21,697 nucleotides of DNA from an uncultured Oscillospiraceae bacterium (GCA_910587785.1 CAJUOA010000053.1:1-21697); one strand, 5' to 3'. Shown: positions 1 to 7,712, counted from the stretch's first letter. A program made the numbers and translations. The notes: generated from the sequence alone by a model not told the origin.

Positions 1-93
1 CACGTCCGTTGTATCGCTATTTGGGCTGCTATTCGCACTTAACTCGTGTAGACACCGTCTAGCACATAAAAATTTTTGTAAGATAAATATAGC

Positions 94-122
94 TTGACAA
101 TGTAAGTCGAATTTGATATGAT
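94..122 (+). promoter_or_regulatory. Strong sigma-A-type promoter
   Basis: TTGACA at 94-99 and TATGAT at 117-122 are separated by exactly 17 bases. This is one of the best promoter matches in the window and lies in AT-rich DNA. Transcription should start near 129 and run into the ribosome site at 137-145. Bases 1-93, upstream of it, hold no gene I can support. Confidence 0.75.
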
Positions 123-136
123 TATAGTATCAAGAG

Positions 137-189
137 AAGGAGGAGATACCAGTGTGGTAAGAAGCTTCCCCGCAATCATCTCAGCGTAG
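137..189 (+). other. Ribosome site followed by an 11-codon reading frame
   Basis: AAGGAGGAG (137-145) is a near-perfect Shine-Dalgarno sequence. GTG at 154, eight bases on, opens a frame that closes at TAG 187-189 after 11 codons; the alternative GTG at 152 closes after two. A strong promoter plus strong ribosome site normally serves a real gene, so this is a leader peptide, the remnant of a deleted gene, or the displaced start of the broken gene that follows at 241. The sequence does not decide between these. Confidence 0.4.
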
Positions 190-240
190 CATTTCCAGAA
201 TTGTTCCTCAAAATGACAGAAATAGAAAAGCGATATGATT

Positions 241-598
241 ATGAAAAACCAAGATCTCCCGTCGTTTCCTCAGCCTCTTCGCCGCCGTCCTGGTAGCGTT
301 CTCCCTGATCAGCACCGTAGCGCTCGCTGCTGAGATTCAGCCGCGGATTTCTACCTGCCCGAATTGCAATAGTGAGCGCACATCCTATGGCTATACGTGG
401 GCTCCCGAGGCAGGTCACGCCACAGTTACTCACAGGCTTGCAAATGGAAATATTTGTCAGCACACTTAATATCACTACTATGCAATTTACTGCCGTTGCC
501 TGAATTGCGCAGATTGCGGTCGCATAGTAGAGCTGTATCGTAACGAAGTTGCAGCGTGGGGATATTATTGCTCATGGGAGAATGAATATTTCAGGTAA
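241..598 (+). pseudogene. Broken gene for a small secreted CxxC (zinc-ribbon-like) protein
   Basis: From 245 the second frame encodes a typical Sec signal peptide: basic KTKISRR, a hydrophobic core, then an ALAA cleavage site. A mature part with CPNC follows and, after a TAA at 467-469, a further cysteine-rich stretch (CRCLNCADC) ending at TAA 596-598. The intact protein would be about 115-120 residues. There are two lesions. The ATG at 241 is out of frame with the signal peptide because the A tract after it has five A's, where four or seven would restore the frame. The TAA at 467 interrupts the second half. The gene may be decayed, or the contig end may carry sequencing errors. I do not recognise the family; zinc binding is inferred from the paired cysteines. 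Confidence 0.6.
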
Positions 599-635
599 CA
601 AATATCCAAATCAGCATATCTAATATATAAATAAG

Positions 636-675
636 TCAGAACAGAAGTTTGTATCTTTTACAACTTCTGTTCTGA
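636..675. terminator. Long hairpin, possible terminator
   Basis: A perfect 14-bp stem (636-649 with 662-675) encloses a 12-base loop. Neither side has a clean T run: the plus side continues TGCTATTAAAA and the minus side TTATTTATATATTA. It may end transcription from the 94-122 promoter before the lipoprotein gene. A weak promoter for that gene (TTTACA 657-662, 16 bases, TATTAA 679-684) overlaps the right arm, so the stem could also act as an operator. Confidence 0.45.
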
Positions 676-706
676 TGCTATTAAAATCCTATGACGAGGT
701 ATTACT

Positions 707-3001
707 ATGACGGCGGCAAAACTATGTGTTGTTCTCCTCCTGTCCCTTTGCTCCCTGACTGCCTGCGGAGAGAAAAAGGATGTCCGTTCTGGTGTGGTTT
801 ACATCCCCCAGGAAGTCAAATTCTCCTCCCCACTAGACCACACGGACAGCGCTTGCATCTCCGGGGAGACGGTCTATCTTTTGGGTACAATCCGTGATCT
901 GGACACGTTTACAGATACCCTAACTCTGGTACGCATCCCCCTAGAGGGCGGCAAAGCGGAGGAGCTCCCCGGTTTTCTCCCCACGCAATTTGAGGACGGC
1001 GGAGAGTACAGTTCCATCAGCGGCTATCTCCGCCTGGGGCAGGACGGGACGCTTTGGCTGACGGAAAATGTATACAGCCCCGACCACGGCGGCTTCCTGG
1101 TCCTGCGGCAGCTGGACAGTGAAGGAAACGAACTGTTTTCCTTTAATGGCTCCGAACTGAAGACCTACCTGGGGGTAGAAACTATCCACGACCTCTGGAC
1201 TGACGGGGCTGGAACGGTCTTTGTTAACACCGGGGAAGCGGTGGTCCTCCTGGACGAGAACCTTGCGGTCCGGGCAACTTTGGAGGGGAAGGACCTAGGC
1301 TGGAGGCGCTTTCTCACCCTCCCCGATGGACACATAGCCATCCCGGATGTGGAGCAAGGCATAGAGGGCGGCATCCTGCTACGGGTAATCGCCCCAGAGG
1401 CCGGAGACTGGGCGGAGGAATCGTTTTCACTGCCCTACGGCGTCTATGGAATCCAGCCCGGGGAGGGCAATGTCCTGTTCTACTACATAAGCGGCGACGC
1501 TCTCTACGCATGGCGGAAGGGGGCGCAGGAGGGGGAGCGGATGATGAGCTGGGCGGAATCCGGCGTGGACCCCAACTACATGTCCGCTTTCGCATTCCTG
1601 CCGGACGGACGGCTGGCATCGATCACCGGCGCTGTCAGCGGCGTGGACAGCAAGGTCCAGCTGGCCCTCCTCACCGCCACGGACGCCTCCTCCCTGCCGG
1701 AGCGGACCGTGCTGGAGCTGGCAACGCTCTATTTCGACGGCAAGTTGCGGGCCGCAGTAGCGGATTTCAACAGCACCAGCAAATCCTGCTTTATCTCGGT
1801 GACGGAGTACATGCCCCAGGGCTCAGGCTATGATACGGAACTTCAGGAGCAGGCCGGGTTGCGCATGGTCACAGCTCTGATGGCAGGAAAGGTACCGGAT
1901 ATCATCCTTCTGTCCGGTCAGGATCTGCCGATCCGGCGGATGGAAGCCCAGGGGATGCTGGAGGACCTGTGGCCCTACATCGATGCTGACCCGGAGCTGG
2001 GCCGGGACGCCCTGATGACCCGCCCTCTGGAGGCACTGGAGTACGAGGGTGGGCTGTATTATCTCTCAAATTCCTTCTCGATTGATACCATTGTAGGCGC
2101 AAAATCTGTGGTGGGCGACCGCATGACCTGGACCTACGACGACTTCTGGGAGGCGCTGGAGTCCATGCCTGAGGGCAACACCGCTACCGGCGAGGGGAGA
2201 TGCGACAGTAAGAGCGCCATGCTAGAGATGCTGGCGCGGTACAACGCGCCCCGTTTCCTGGACCTGGAGGCCGGGACCAGCAATTTCAATGGAGAGGAGT
2301 TTCGCACCCTGCTGGAGTTTTGCAACCGCTTCCCGGATGAGCCGCCGGAGCCAGAGAATCCAGGGCCTTTTGCCGCTCTTTACTATGGGGAGCAGATGCT
2401 GGATATCTCTGGAGTCAACCATTTTGTCCATTTACAGCAGACAAAGGCCCTAATCGGAGAAGAGATCTCCTTTGTGGGCTGGCCCAACGAGGGCGGCCGG
2501 CCGGGTAGCAGCTTTACACTGACCGGTCTGCCGCTTGCGATCCCCTCAGCCAGCCCCCACAAGGAGGAGGCGTGGTCTTTCCTGCGGGAACAGCTTTTGC
2601 CCAGCGAGGAGGTATCACTGAAGAATGAGATGTCGTCGGGGAACCACTTCCCTGTCAACCGCGCGGACTTTGAGCGGATGGCGGAGATGGCCATGACGCC
2701 GAAAATGGGAGCTCCCGGAGGCGTTTCCCAGGAGGTCCCCCAGGATGCGATCTTTATCCCAGGCGTCGATGAACCGGTTTACTATTATGCAATGACCCAG
2801 GAGGAATACGACCAGTTCATGGCCCTCTACAACGCGGCGGAGGGCACCTGCGATTACGACGCGAACCTCATGAACATCATTACCGAGCAGGCCGGGGCCT
2901 ACTTCGCCGGGGACCGTTCCCTGGACGATACCGTGGCTGCCATTCAGAGCCGGGTTGGGTTGTATCTGGCAGAATTAGAAGCTGTATTCATAAGCGTTTA
3001 A
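707..3001 (+). CDS. ABC-type extracellular solute-binding lipoprotein (family 1-like)
   Basis: The 764-residue protein begins with a lipoprotein signal: basic-hydrophobic segment and LTAC lipobox, with lipidation predicted at Cys20. Residues about 30-330 form a beta-rich region with repeated strand-turn elements, like the propeller-type N-terminal part of many clostridial binding proteins. From about 336 (LYFDGKLRAAVADFN) to the C-terminus it matches the family 1 solute-binding fold, including KVPDIILLSGQD and LPLAIPS segments. The start is ATG 707, preceded by GAGG at 696-699. No permease or ATPase lies nearby, so the ligand (often a sugar or oligosaccharide in this family) is unknown. From codon 2978 the coding sequence is IS DNA: the last seven residues, EAVFISV, and the stop are encoded by the insertion element. 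Loss of the native end is slight, so the protein may still work. Confidence 0.85.
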   Translation: MTAAKLCVVLLLSLCSLTACGEKKDVRSGVVYIPQEVKFSSPLDHTDSACISGETVYLLGTIRDLDTFTDTLTLVRIPLEGGKAEELPGFLPTQFEDGGEYSSISGYLRLGQDGTLWLTENVYSPDHGGFLVLRQLDSEGNELFSFNGSELKTYLGVETIHDLWTDGAGTVFVNTGEAVVLLDENLAVRATLEGKDLGWRRFLTLPDGHIAIPDVEQGIEGGILLRVIAPEAGDWAEESFSLPYGVYGIQPGEGNVLFYYISGDALYAWRKGAQEGERMMSWAESGVDPNYMSAFAFLPDGRLASITGAVSGVDSKVQLALLTATDASSLPERTVLELATLYFDGKLRAAVADFNSTSKSCFISVTEYMPQGSGYDTELQEQAGLRMVTALMAGKVPDIILLSGQDLPIRRMEAQGMLEDLWPYIDADPELGRDALMTRPLEALEYEGGLYYLSNSFSIDTIVGAKSVVGDRMTWTYDDFWEALESMPEGNTATGEGRCDSKSAMLEMLARYNAPRFLDLEAGTSNFNGEEFRTLLEFCNRFPDEPPEPENPGPFAALYYGEQMLDISGVNHFVHLQQTKALIGEEISFVGWPNEGGRPGSSFTLTGLPLAIPSASPHKEEAWSFLREQLLPSEEVSLKNEMSSGNHFPVNRADFERMAEMAMTPKMGAPGGVSQEVPQDAIFIPGVDEPVYYYAMTQEEYDQFMALYNAAEGTCDYDANLMNIITEQAGAYFAGDRSLDDTVAAIQSRVGLYLAELEAVFISV
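2975..2977. repeat. IS target-site duplication TTA, left copy
   Basis: TTA lies immediately outside the left inverted repeat and is repeated at 3802-3804 immediately outside the right one. A 3-bp TNA duplication is known for several IS5 subgroups. Confidence 0.7.
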
Positions 3002-3757
3002 GCAAGGTGTGGAAATGGGAAATTATGACCATAGCCTCAGCAGATGGGACGGAAATCTCATAATCTTTGCTGAGACGTCTGGAATGATTGAGCCAAGAGA
3101 GGGTGCGTTCAACAACCCAGCGCCAAGGGAGCTTTTCCCATTGATGGGGCTTGATTTTCTCTGAACTATCAACATCAAGGTCAAGTTGTCCCTTCAAATC
3201 GGAAACAAAAGTGCCCCGATATCCAGCGCCCGCACAGAACTTCTGAATAGTCGGGTACCGCTTATATGCTCGTTTAGCGGTAGATATTCCACTTTTTGTG
3301 TCATGAATATTGGCAGCATGAACCACAACAGACAGCAAGCAACCCAGCACATCCGCTACAATATGCCGCTTTCTTCCTTTCGTTATTTTGCACCATCGAT
3401 TCCACGTTCTTCGCTGGCTGCTACTGTTTTCACACTCTGGGAATCAATGATCGCGTAGCTGGGACTCTCCTTGCGTCCGGCATTTATCCGCGTCTTTTTT
3501 ACAAGATGCTCCAGAATTTTATCCCACAACCCACTGATTCGGGCGCGGCGATAAAAGCTGTGTACGGTTGAGTATGGCGGAAAATCATGGGGCAGCTGCC
3601 TCCATTTGCACCCCGAATCCACCAAATACAGCACGGCATCCGTCAATTCCCGCTTGCTCCACGTGCAGTTTCGCATTCCCTCGTACAGCGGGGCTATCTC
3701 TTCCCTCTGTCTATCTGTCAAGTCGCTGGGATACGACTTTCGTACGTTTTCTTCCAT
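2988..3757 (-). CDS. IS5-family DDE transposase, made by -1 frameshift
   Basis: The first frame (3757-3383, 124 residues) carries the N-terminal DUF4096-like region (CKWRQLPHDFPPYSTV) and the first catalytic Asp in IIDSQSVKT. It ends in TAA at 3383-3385. The second frame, in -1 register, supplies TKGRKRHIVADVLGCL, the second-Asp region near HDTKSG, AGYRG and the catalytic Glu in WVVERTLSWLNHSRR, ending at 2988. The join falls at GCA AAA TAA on the minus strand, where slipping one base back on the four A's restores one 256-residue protein. All catalytic blocks look intact. The stop codon overlaps the tail of the lipoprotein gene on the other strand by 14 bases. The shift may be programmed or may be a disabling mutation. 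Confidence 0.8.
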
Positions 3758-3763
3758 GTCTCT

Positions 3764-3792
3764 ATTCTACCACGAACTCTTCCTCTTGTGAA
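3764..3792 (-). promoter_or_regulatory. Transposase promoter inside the right end of the IS
   Basis: Reading the minus strand, TTCACA (3792-3787) and TAGAAT (3769-3764) are 17 bases apart. They lie just ahead of the transposase ATG at 3757, with the -35 element inside the terminal inverted repeat. That placement is usual for IS elements, where transposase binding to the end can shut off its own promoter. Confidence 0.45.
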
Positions 3793-3801
3793 TACAAGTT
3801 C

Positions 3802-3804
3802 TTA
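3802..3804. repeat. IS target-site duplication TTA, right copy
   Basis: Partner of the left copy at 2975-2977. Removing the IS and one TTA joins the lipoprotein frame to sequence that stays open for 16 more codons, through the hairpin at 3807-3850, to TAA 3853-3855. Confidence 0.7.
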
Positions 3805-3806
3805 AA

Positions 3807-3850
3807 CATAAAGCACCGGGTATCCGCATTGGAATACCCGGTGCTTTATG
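3807..3850. terminator. 17-bp perfect hairpin, probable original terminator of the lipoprotein gene
   Basis: CATAAAGCACCGGGTAT (3807-3823) pairs perfectly with 3834-3850 around a 10-base loop. The outer AAAG/CTTT base pairs give the A- and T-rich flanks of a bidirectional terminator. It now sits beyond the IS, so readthrough from the lipoprotein gene passes through the IS, antisense to the transposase, before reaching it. It could also stop minus-strand transcription coming from the AI-2E gene. Confidence 0.65.
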
Positions 3851-3979
3851 CCTAATTACTGATTTTGCTACCGGGTTCCTTTAGCGGCAAAATGCCCTCC
3901 AGATCTCTCAAGTCCCAAGAGCCGCCGCAGGTCAGATCACCGGTTTTTCGCCGGGAAAATCGCAAATTCTCCCCCGCTG

Positions 3980-5044
3980 TCATCTCCAGATGTGGACCAC
4001 CCCCGCGTCCTGCATCTGCTTGACCAGCAGGAGGAGCACCGGGAGGAGGATCATACCCCCCACGCCGAAGAAGTGGAACCCCAGGTACATAGCCAGAAGG
4101 GCGGTGATAGGGGGCAGGCCCACCTGTCCGGCCAGGAGGCGGGGCTCCAGGAGTGAGCGGACCAGAAGCCCCGTGCCGTAGAGGGCCAGCAGGCCCAGTC
4201 CCCGGCCCGTGTCCCCCAGGAGGAAGCACCCCGCCGCCCAGGGGATCAGCACTGTCCCCGTGCCCAGGACCGGGAGGGCGTCCACCAGAGCGGTGAAGAC
4301 CGCCGCCAGCAGGGCGTAGTCCACCCCCATCCAGAGGAACCCCGCCAGGAGGATGGCGGCTGTGGTCAGCAGGAGAAGGGCCTCGGAGCGCAGCCATTTG
4401 AACATGGTGGAGCGGAAGCACACCGCCGCAGCCCGGCACCGTCCCTGCCAGCGCTCCGGCAGCTGCCGCTTGAGGAAAGCCAGGATTGAGGGGTAGCTCA
4501 GGCTGGTGAAGTACATGGCCAGCACGGTGGTCACCAGGAAGAGCCCCGCGCCCGGCAGAGCCGTGAGGAGCGAGGACGCCGCCCCCATGAGCCATGCCCC
4601 CGCCTCCCCGGCCAGGGAGGGCCCCGCCTCCATCAGCCGCTCCGCCACAGCGTCCATGGCGGTGCGCAGGAAGGCGGGCGACGCGGCGTACCAGTCCCCC
4701 AGCCGGTCCAGAAAGCCGTTCCAGACCGCCGGGAACGCCGCCACCGCCTCCGGCAGGCGCTCTGACCACTGCCCCAGCTCCAGCGCCAGGGGCACCAGCA
4801 CCGCCGCCGCGCCGCCGCCGAAGACCAGCAGCGCCGCCGTGGTCACCAGGGCCGCGGCAAAGGACCGGCGCACCCGCAGCAGCCGCCGCACCCGCCCCAC
4901 CGCAGGCTCCACCATGGCGCTGAGCCCCAGGGCCAGCAGGAACGGCAGCAGGGGGACCATCAGCCACCGGAGGAACAAAAAGCTCCCTGCCAGCCACAGC
5001 AGGACCGCCGCAGTCCTCTGTAATGTAACGCTCAACTGTGACAT
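3980..5044 (-). CDS. AI-2E / YtvI-type integral membrane protein
   Basis: The 354-residue protein has about eight hydrophobic segments in the AI-2E transporter arrangement: two helices at the N-terminus (LLWLAGSFLFLRWLMVPLL), a large soluble loop at about 90-150, then a helix cluster with the family's VDALPVLGTGTVLIPWA and GLPPITALLAMYLGFHFFGVGGMILLPVL motifs. Clostridial members include the sporulation protein YtvI as well as presumed exporters; the substrate cannot be read from sequence. I chose ATG 5044 (MSQLSV). GTG 5059, five codons upstream, is a real alternative because GGAGAAGAG is better spaced to it. The gene is divergent from the ACT gene at 5187 and its 3' end faces the IS. Confidence 0.75.
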   Translation of the reverse strand: MSQLSVTLQRTAAVLLWLAGSFLFLRWLMVPLLPFLLALGLSAMVEPAVGRVRRLLRVRRSFAAALVTTAALLVFGGGAAAVLVPLALELGQWSERLPEAVAAFPAVWNGFLDRLGDWYAASPAFLRTAMDAVAERLMEAGPSLAGEAGAWLMGAASSLLTALPGAGLFLVTTVLAMYFTSLSYPSILAFLKRQLPERWQGRCRAAAVCFRSTMFKWLRSEALLLLTTAAILLAGFLWMGVDYALLAAVFTALVDALPVLGTGTVLIPWAAGCFLLGDTGRGLGLLALYGTGLLVRSLLEPRLLAGQVGLPPITALLAMYLGFHFFGVGGMILLPVLLLLVKQMQDAGVVHIWR

Positions 5045-5114
5045 ATCGATAAACTGCACCTCTTCTCCCCAAAAACGTGGGGAAATTTTGTAGAAAATTG
5101 TAGTGGAGAACTGG

Positions 5115-5143
5115 TTGTAACATGGACGGGGATGTGATAAACT
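5115..5143 (+). promoter_or_regulatory. Promoter of the ACT-GNAT-hom genes
   Basis: TTGTAA (5115-5120) and TAAACT (5138-5143) are 17 bases apart, each matching four of six consensus positions. The site is 44 bases before the ACT gene start and lies in the divergent intergenic region. Confidence 0.5.
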
Positions 5144-5186
5144 AAGACTGCAAAAAACGACATTTGACCGCAAAGGAGATACAGAC

Positions 5187-5627
5187 ATGCCGAGTAAAAC
5201 AAAATTCTACATCGTGGCCGCAGAGGCCCTGCCCGAGATCTTCATCAAAGTCGCCGAGGCCAAACGGATGATGCAGACCGGCGAGGCGGACACCGTGGGC
5301 GCCGCCACCCGTATGGTAGGCATCAGCCGCAGCGCGTTCTACAAGTACAAGGACGCTGTGCAGCCCTTCAACAACATGAAGGCCGGGCGCATCATCACCT
5401 TCTACACCATGCTCAAGGACAACCCCGGCGTGCTCAGCAGTGTACTGAGTATCTTTGCCGGGAGCGGCGCGAATATTCTCACCATCAACCAGTCCATCCC
5501 CACCAACGGCTGTGCCGCCGTGACCATCTCGGCGGAGACCAGCGACATGGACCAGACCCTGGAGGACCTCATGAACCTGGTCTCGGCAGTGGACGGGGTC
5601 ATCAAGATGGAGATCCTCGCCGGCTGA
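5187..5627 (+). CDS. UPF0735 / PheB-like ACT-domain protein
   Basis: A 146-residue protein with a short helical, helix-turn-helix-like N-terminal part (about 34-58, containing ATRMVGISRSAFYKYKD) and an ACT domain from about 69 to the end (TFYTMLKDNPGVLSSVLSIFA, then IKMEI). ACT domains bind amino acids; this family (called PheB in Bacillus) is usually encoded beside homoserine dehydrogenase or chorismate-pathway genes, and its biochemical role is not settled. ATG 5187 follows AAAGGAG at 5172-5178. It leads a plus-strand run with the GNAT gene and hom. Because the hom product here lacks its own ACT domain, this protein is the obvious candidate regulator of that enzyme; that is inference. Confidence 0.85.
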   Translation: MPSKTKFYIVAAEALPEIFIKVAEAKRMMQTGEADTVGAATRMVGISRSAFYKYKDAVQPFNNMKAGRIITFYTMLKDNPGVLSSVLSIFAGSGANILTINQSIPTNGCAAVTISAETSDMDQTLEDLMNLVSAVDGVIKMEILAG

Positions 5628-5737
5628 GGTCCTGCCGGACGGGCGGATCCACTCTATCCCGCGGAGACAGACCGGGTCTGCCGCCCGGTGACATGGCCGG
5701 GATCTCCGGCGGGAGGCCGTATCAGAAAGGAGACCTC

Positions 5738-6628
5738 ATGCCCAACATCACGACCCGGCAGTACCGCATCCTGTCGGACCATATGGATATCTACCGGTTC
5801 ATGGTGGAACTCTACGAGCGGGACTGGCGCAATGGCGTACCGGCCCCGTTCCTGGAGTACGCCCTCTCCTGCACCTGGATGGACAAGAGCCGGACGTACC
5901 AGAACCGCATCTGGCTGGACGGGGATCAGATCGTGGGCTTCTGCTTCACGGAGGCCCCGGTGACAGACGTCTATTTCAGCCTCCGCCCCGGGTACGAGTT
6001 TTTGGCCCCGGAGATGGCCGCCTATGCCACCGGGCATATGCCCGGTGACTTCGGCACACGCCAGCTGGTCCTCTTCCAGGGACAGCGGGCCCTCATCGAG
6101 GCCGCTCAGAGGGCGGGATACGAAAAGACGGGGGAGCGCGTAGACATGATCTACGACTTCTCCCGGCCCCTGGACTACCCCCTCCCGGAGGGCTTCCGGC
6201 TGGTTCCGCCGGGGGCGTTCGACCCGGAGAAGATCAGCCTCTGCTGCTGGAAGGGCTTCGGCCACGAGGCGGAGGAGGGCCCCTGGAACGGGGATTCGCG
6301 TTCCACCCTCCAGTGCTGCGCGGCCCCCCACGCCGCGATGGAGCATATCGCCGTCATCGAGGACCAGCGGGGGGAGTACGCCTGCTTTGCCGGGATGTGG
6401 TGGGTGCCGGAGAACGGCCTGGCCTACATGGAGCCCCTGTGCACCGTCCCGGAGCACCGGAGGAAGGGCCTGGCCCGGGCGGCGCTCTCGGCGCTGTACC
6501 ACCGGATGAAGCCCCTGGGAGCCACCCATATGACCGGGGGAGCCAACGGGTTTTACAAAAAGATCGGCTATGAACCGGCAGTGACCTGGACCTTCTGGAA
6601 AAGGGGCACGCCGGAGGGAGCCAAGTAA
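5738..6628 (+). CDS. GNAT-family N-acetyltransferase
   Basis: A 296-residue protein. The C-terminal half carries the acetyl-CoA-binding core of GNAT enzymes: a beta strand ending MEPLCTVPEHR, the pyrophosphate loop RRKGLARAAL (Arg241 onward) and the closing GANGFYKKIGYEP. The N-terminal half resembles a second, degenerate GNAT fold (LVLFQGQRALIEAAQRAGYEKTG), a tandem layout seen in mycothiol-synthase-like members. ATG 5738 was chosen over the upstream ATG 5693 because AAAGGAG lies just ahead of it. The next gene, hom, starts 11 bases after the stop, so the two are surely co-transcribed. The substrate is unknown; the neighbours suggest an amino acid or amino-acid-derived amine, but nothing in the sequence proves it. 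Confidence 0.8.
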   Translation: MPNITTRQYRILSDHMDIYRFMVELYERDWRNGVPAPFLEYALSCTWMDKSRTYQNRIWLDGDQIVGFCFTEAPVTDVYFSLRPGYEFLAPEMAAYATGHMPGDFGTRQLVLFQGQRALIEAAQRAGYEKTGERVDMIYDFSRPLDYPLPEGFRLVPPGAFDPEKISLCCWKGFGHEAEEGPWNGDSRSTLQCCAAPHAAMEHIAVIEDQRGEYACFAGMWWVPENGLAYMEPLCTVPEHRRKGLARAALSALYHRMKPLGATHMTGGANGFYKKIGYEPAVTWTFWKRGTPEGAK

Positions 6629-6639
6629 AGGAGAAGCGC

Positions 6640-7686
6640 ATGGCAAATTTTGCGATCATGGGGTTCGGCACCGTGGGAGGCGGCGTGGCGGAGGTTCTGC
6701 GCATGAACCGGGAGGCCATCGAGAAGCGCCTGGGGGAGCCCCTTTGTTTGAAGTATATTCTGGACGTGCGGGATCTATCCGCCTCACCTTATGCGGACAA
6801 GGTGGTGGGGGACTTTTCGGTCCTGGAGAATGACCCGGATCTGGACGTGGTTGTCGAGTCCATCGGCGGCGCGAAGGTGGCTCTGGACTTCACCCGCCGG
6901 GCCCTCCTGGCGGGAAAGCATGTGGTCACCAGCAACAAGGAGCTGGTGGCCACCCATGGCCGGGAACTGCTGGCCATCGCCAGGGAGAAGAACGTCAACT
7001 ACCTCTTCGAGGCCAGTGTGGGCGGGGGCATTCCCCTCCTGCGGCCCATCTTCCAGTGTCTGGCGGGCAACGAGATCGAGGAAATCAGCGGCATCCTCAA
7101 CGGCACCACCAACTTCATCCTCACCCGCATGTTCCAGGAGGGCGTGACCTTCGACGCCGCCCTCCGGGAGGCCCAGGAGCGGGGCTACGCCGAGCAGGAC
7201 CCCACCGCCGACGTGGAGGGCCTGGACGCGGGGCGGAAGATCTGCATCCTGGCGGACCTGGCCTGGGGCCGGGAGGTGCGCCCCGGGGACATCGAGATCC
7301 AGGGCATCCGCTCCATCACCCCCGGGGACGTGGAGGCCGCTGGAAAGGACGGACAGGTCATCAAGCTGGTGGGCCGGGCGGTGCGCAATGCCGGCGGCTC
7401 TGTCTCCGCCTGCGTGCGGCCCCACCTGCTGAGCGCGGAGCACCCCCTGGCGGCGGCGAACGGCGTCTTCAACGCGGTGATGGTCCGGGGCAACGCCGTG
7501 GGGGACGTGATGTTCTACGGCCGGGGCGCCGGGGACCTGCCCACCGCCTCCGCGGTGATGGGGGACATCCTGGACGCCCTGGACCACCGCGCCAAACGCC
7601 GGGACCTGGGCTGGAGCGAGGGTGCGGACATCCGTCCCTTCCCCCACCGGCTCAAGGCCGGGACCGCACTGCCCGTCCTCCTTTAA
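6640..7686 (+). CDS. hom: Homoserine dehydrogenase without ACT domain
   Basis: The enzyme reduces aspartate semialdehyde to homoserine with NAD(P)H, the branch toward threonine and methionine. The nucleotide-binding loop is GFGTVGGGV (residues 8-16). SNKELVA (98-104), SVGGGIPL and GILNGTTNFI (151-160) are family signatures. Glu185, Asp196 and Lys200 in the AEQDP...GLDAGRK segment correspond by spacing to the yeast catalytic Glu208, Asp219 and Lys223. At 348 residues it ends where the catalytic domain ends, whereas Bacillus-type enzymes run to about 430 with a C-terminal ACT domain. Only 67 bases separate the stop from lysC, so no detached domain follows. Feedback control may come from the separate ACT protein two genes upstream. 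ATG 6640 is preceded by AAAGGAG. Confidence 0.93.
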   Translation: MANFAIMGFGTVGGGVAEVLRMNREAIEKRLGEPLCLKYILDVRDLSASPYADKVVGDFSVLENDPDLDVVVESIGGAKVALDFTRRALLAGKHVVTSNKELVATHGRELLAIAREKNVNYLFEASVGGGIPLLRPIFQCLAGNEIEEISGILNGTTNFILTRMFQEGVTFDAALREAQERGYAEQDPTADVEGLDAGRKICILADLAWGREVRPGDIEIQGIRSITPGDVEAAGKDGQVIKLVGRAVRNAGGSVSACVRPHLLSAEHPLAAANGVFNAVMVRGNAVGDVMFYGRGAGDLPTASAVMGDILDALDHRAKRRDLGWSEGADIRPFPHRLKAGTALPVLL

Positions 7687-7712
7687 CCAAAGGGACCTGA
7701 CCGCACTATAAT
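7683..7712 (+). promoter_or_regulatory. lysC promoter
   Basis: A perfect TATAAT (7707-7712) is preceded, with an 18-base gap, by a weak -35 element TTAACC (7683-7688) that overlaps the hom stop codon. The leader to lysC is only about 35 bases, too short for a lysine riboswitch. Confidence 0.55.

Larger units (their letters stand above)
2978..3801 (-). mobile_element. IS5-family insertion sequence, 824 bp
   Basis: The element has terminal inverted repeats matching at 14 of 17 positions (2978-2994 and 3785-3801) and is flanked by a TTA direct repeat (2975-2977 and 3802-3804). It carries one transposase in two frames on the minus strand. Length, a TNA-type 3-bp duplication and the split transposase fit the IS5 superfamily, probably the IS427 or a related subgroup. 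It inserted at the extreme 3' end of the lipoprotein gene and at the foot of a 17-bp hairpin (3807-3850). The subgroup is inferred from organisation, not from a database match. Confidence 0.85.

Noticed and set aside
1..93. End of a membrane-protein gene in frame 2 (hydrophobic stretch, stop after 31 codons)
   Set aside because: Too short to judge, with no recognisable motif; equally explained by chance in AT-rich DNA.
3852..5123. 423-codon second frame on the minus strand over the AI-2E-type gene
   Set aside because: Gly/Ala/Pro/Arg-rich low-complexity translation, typical of an off-frame shadow in GC-rich DNA.
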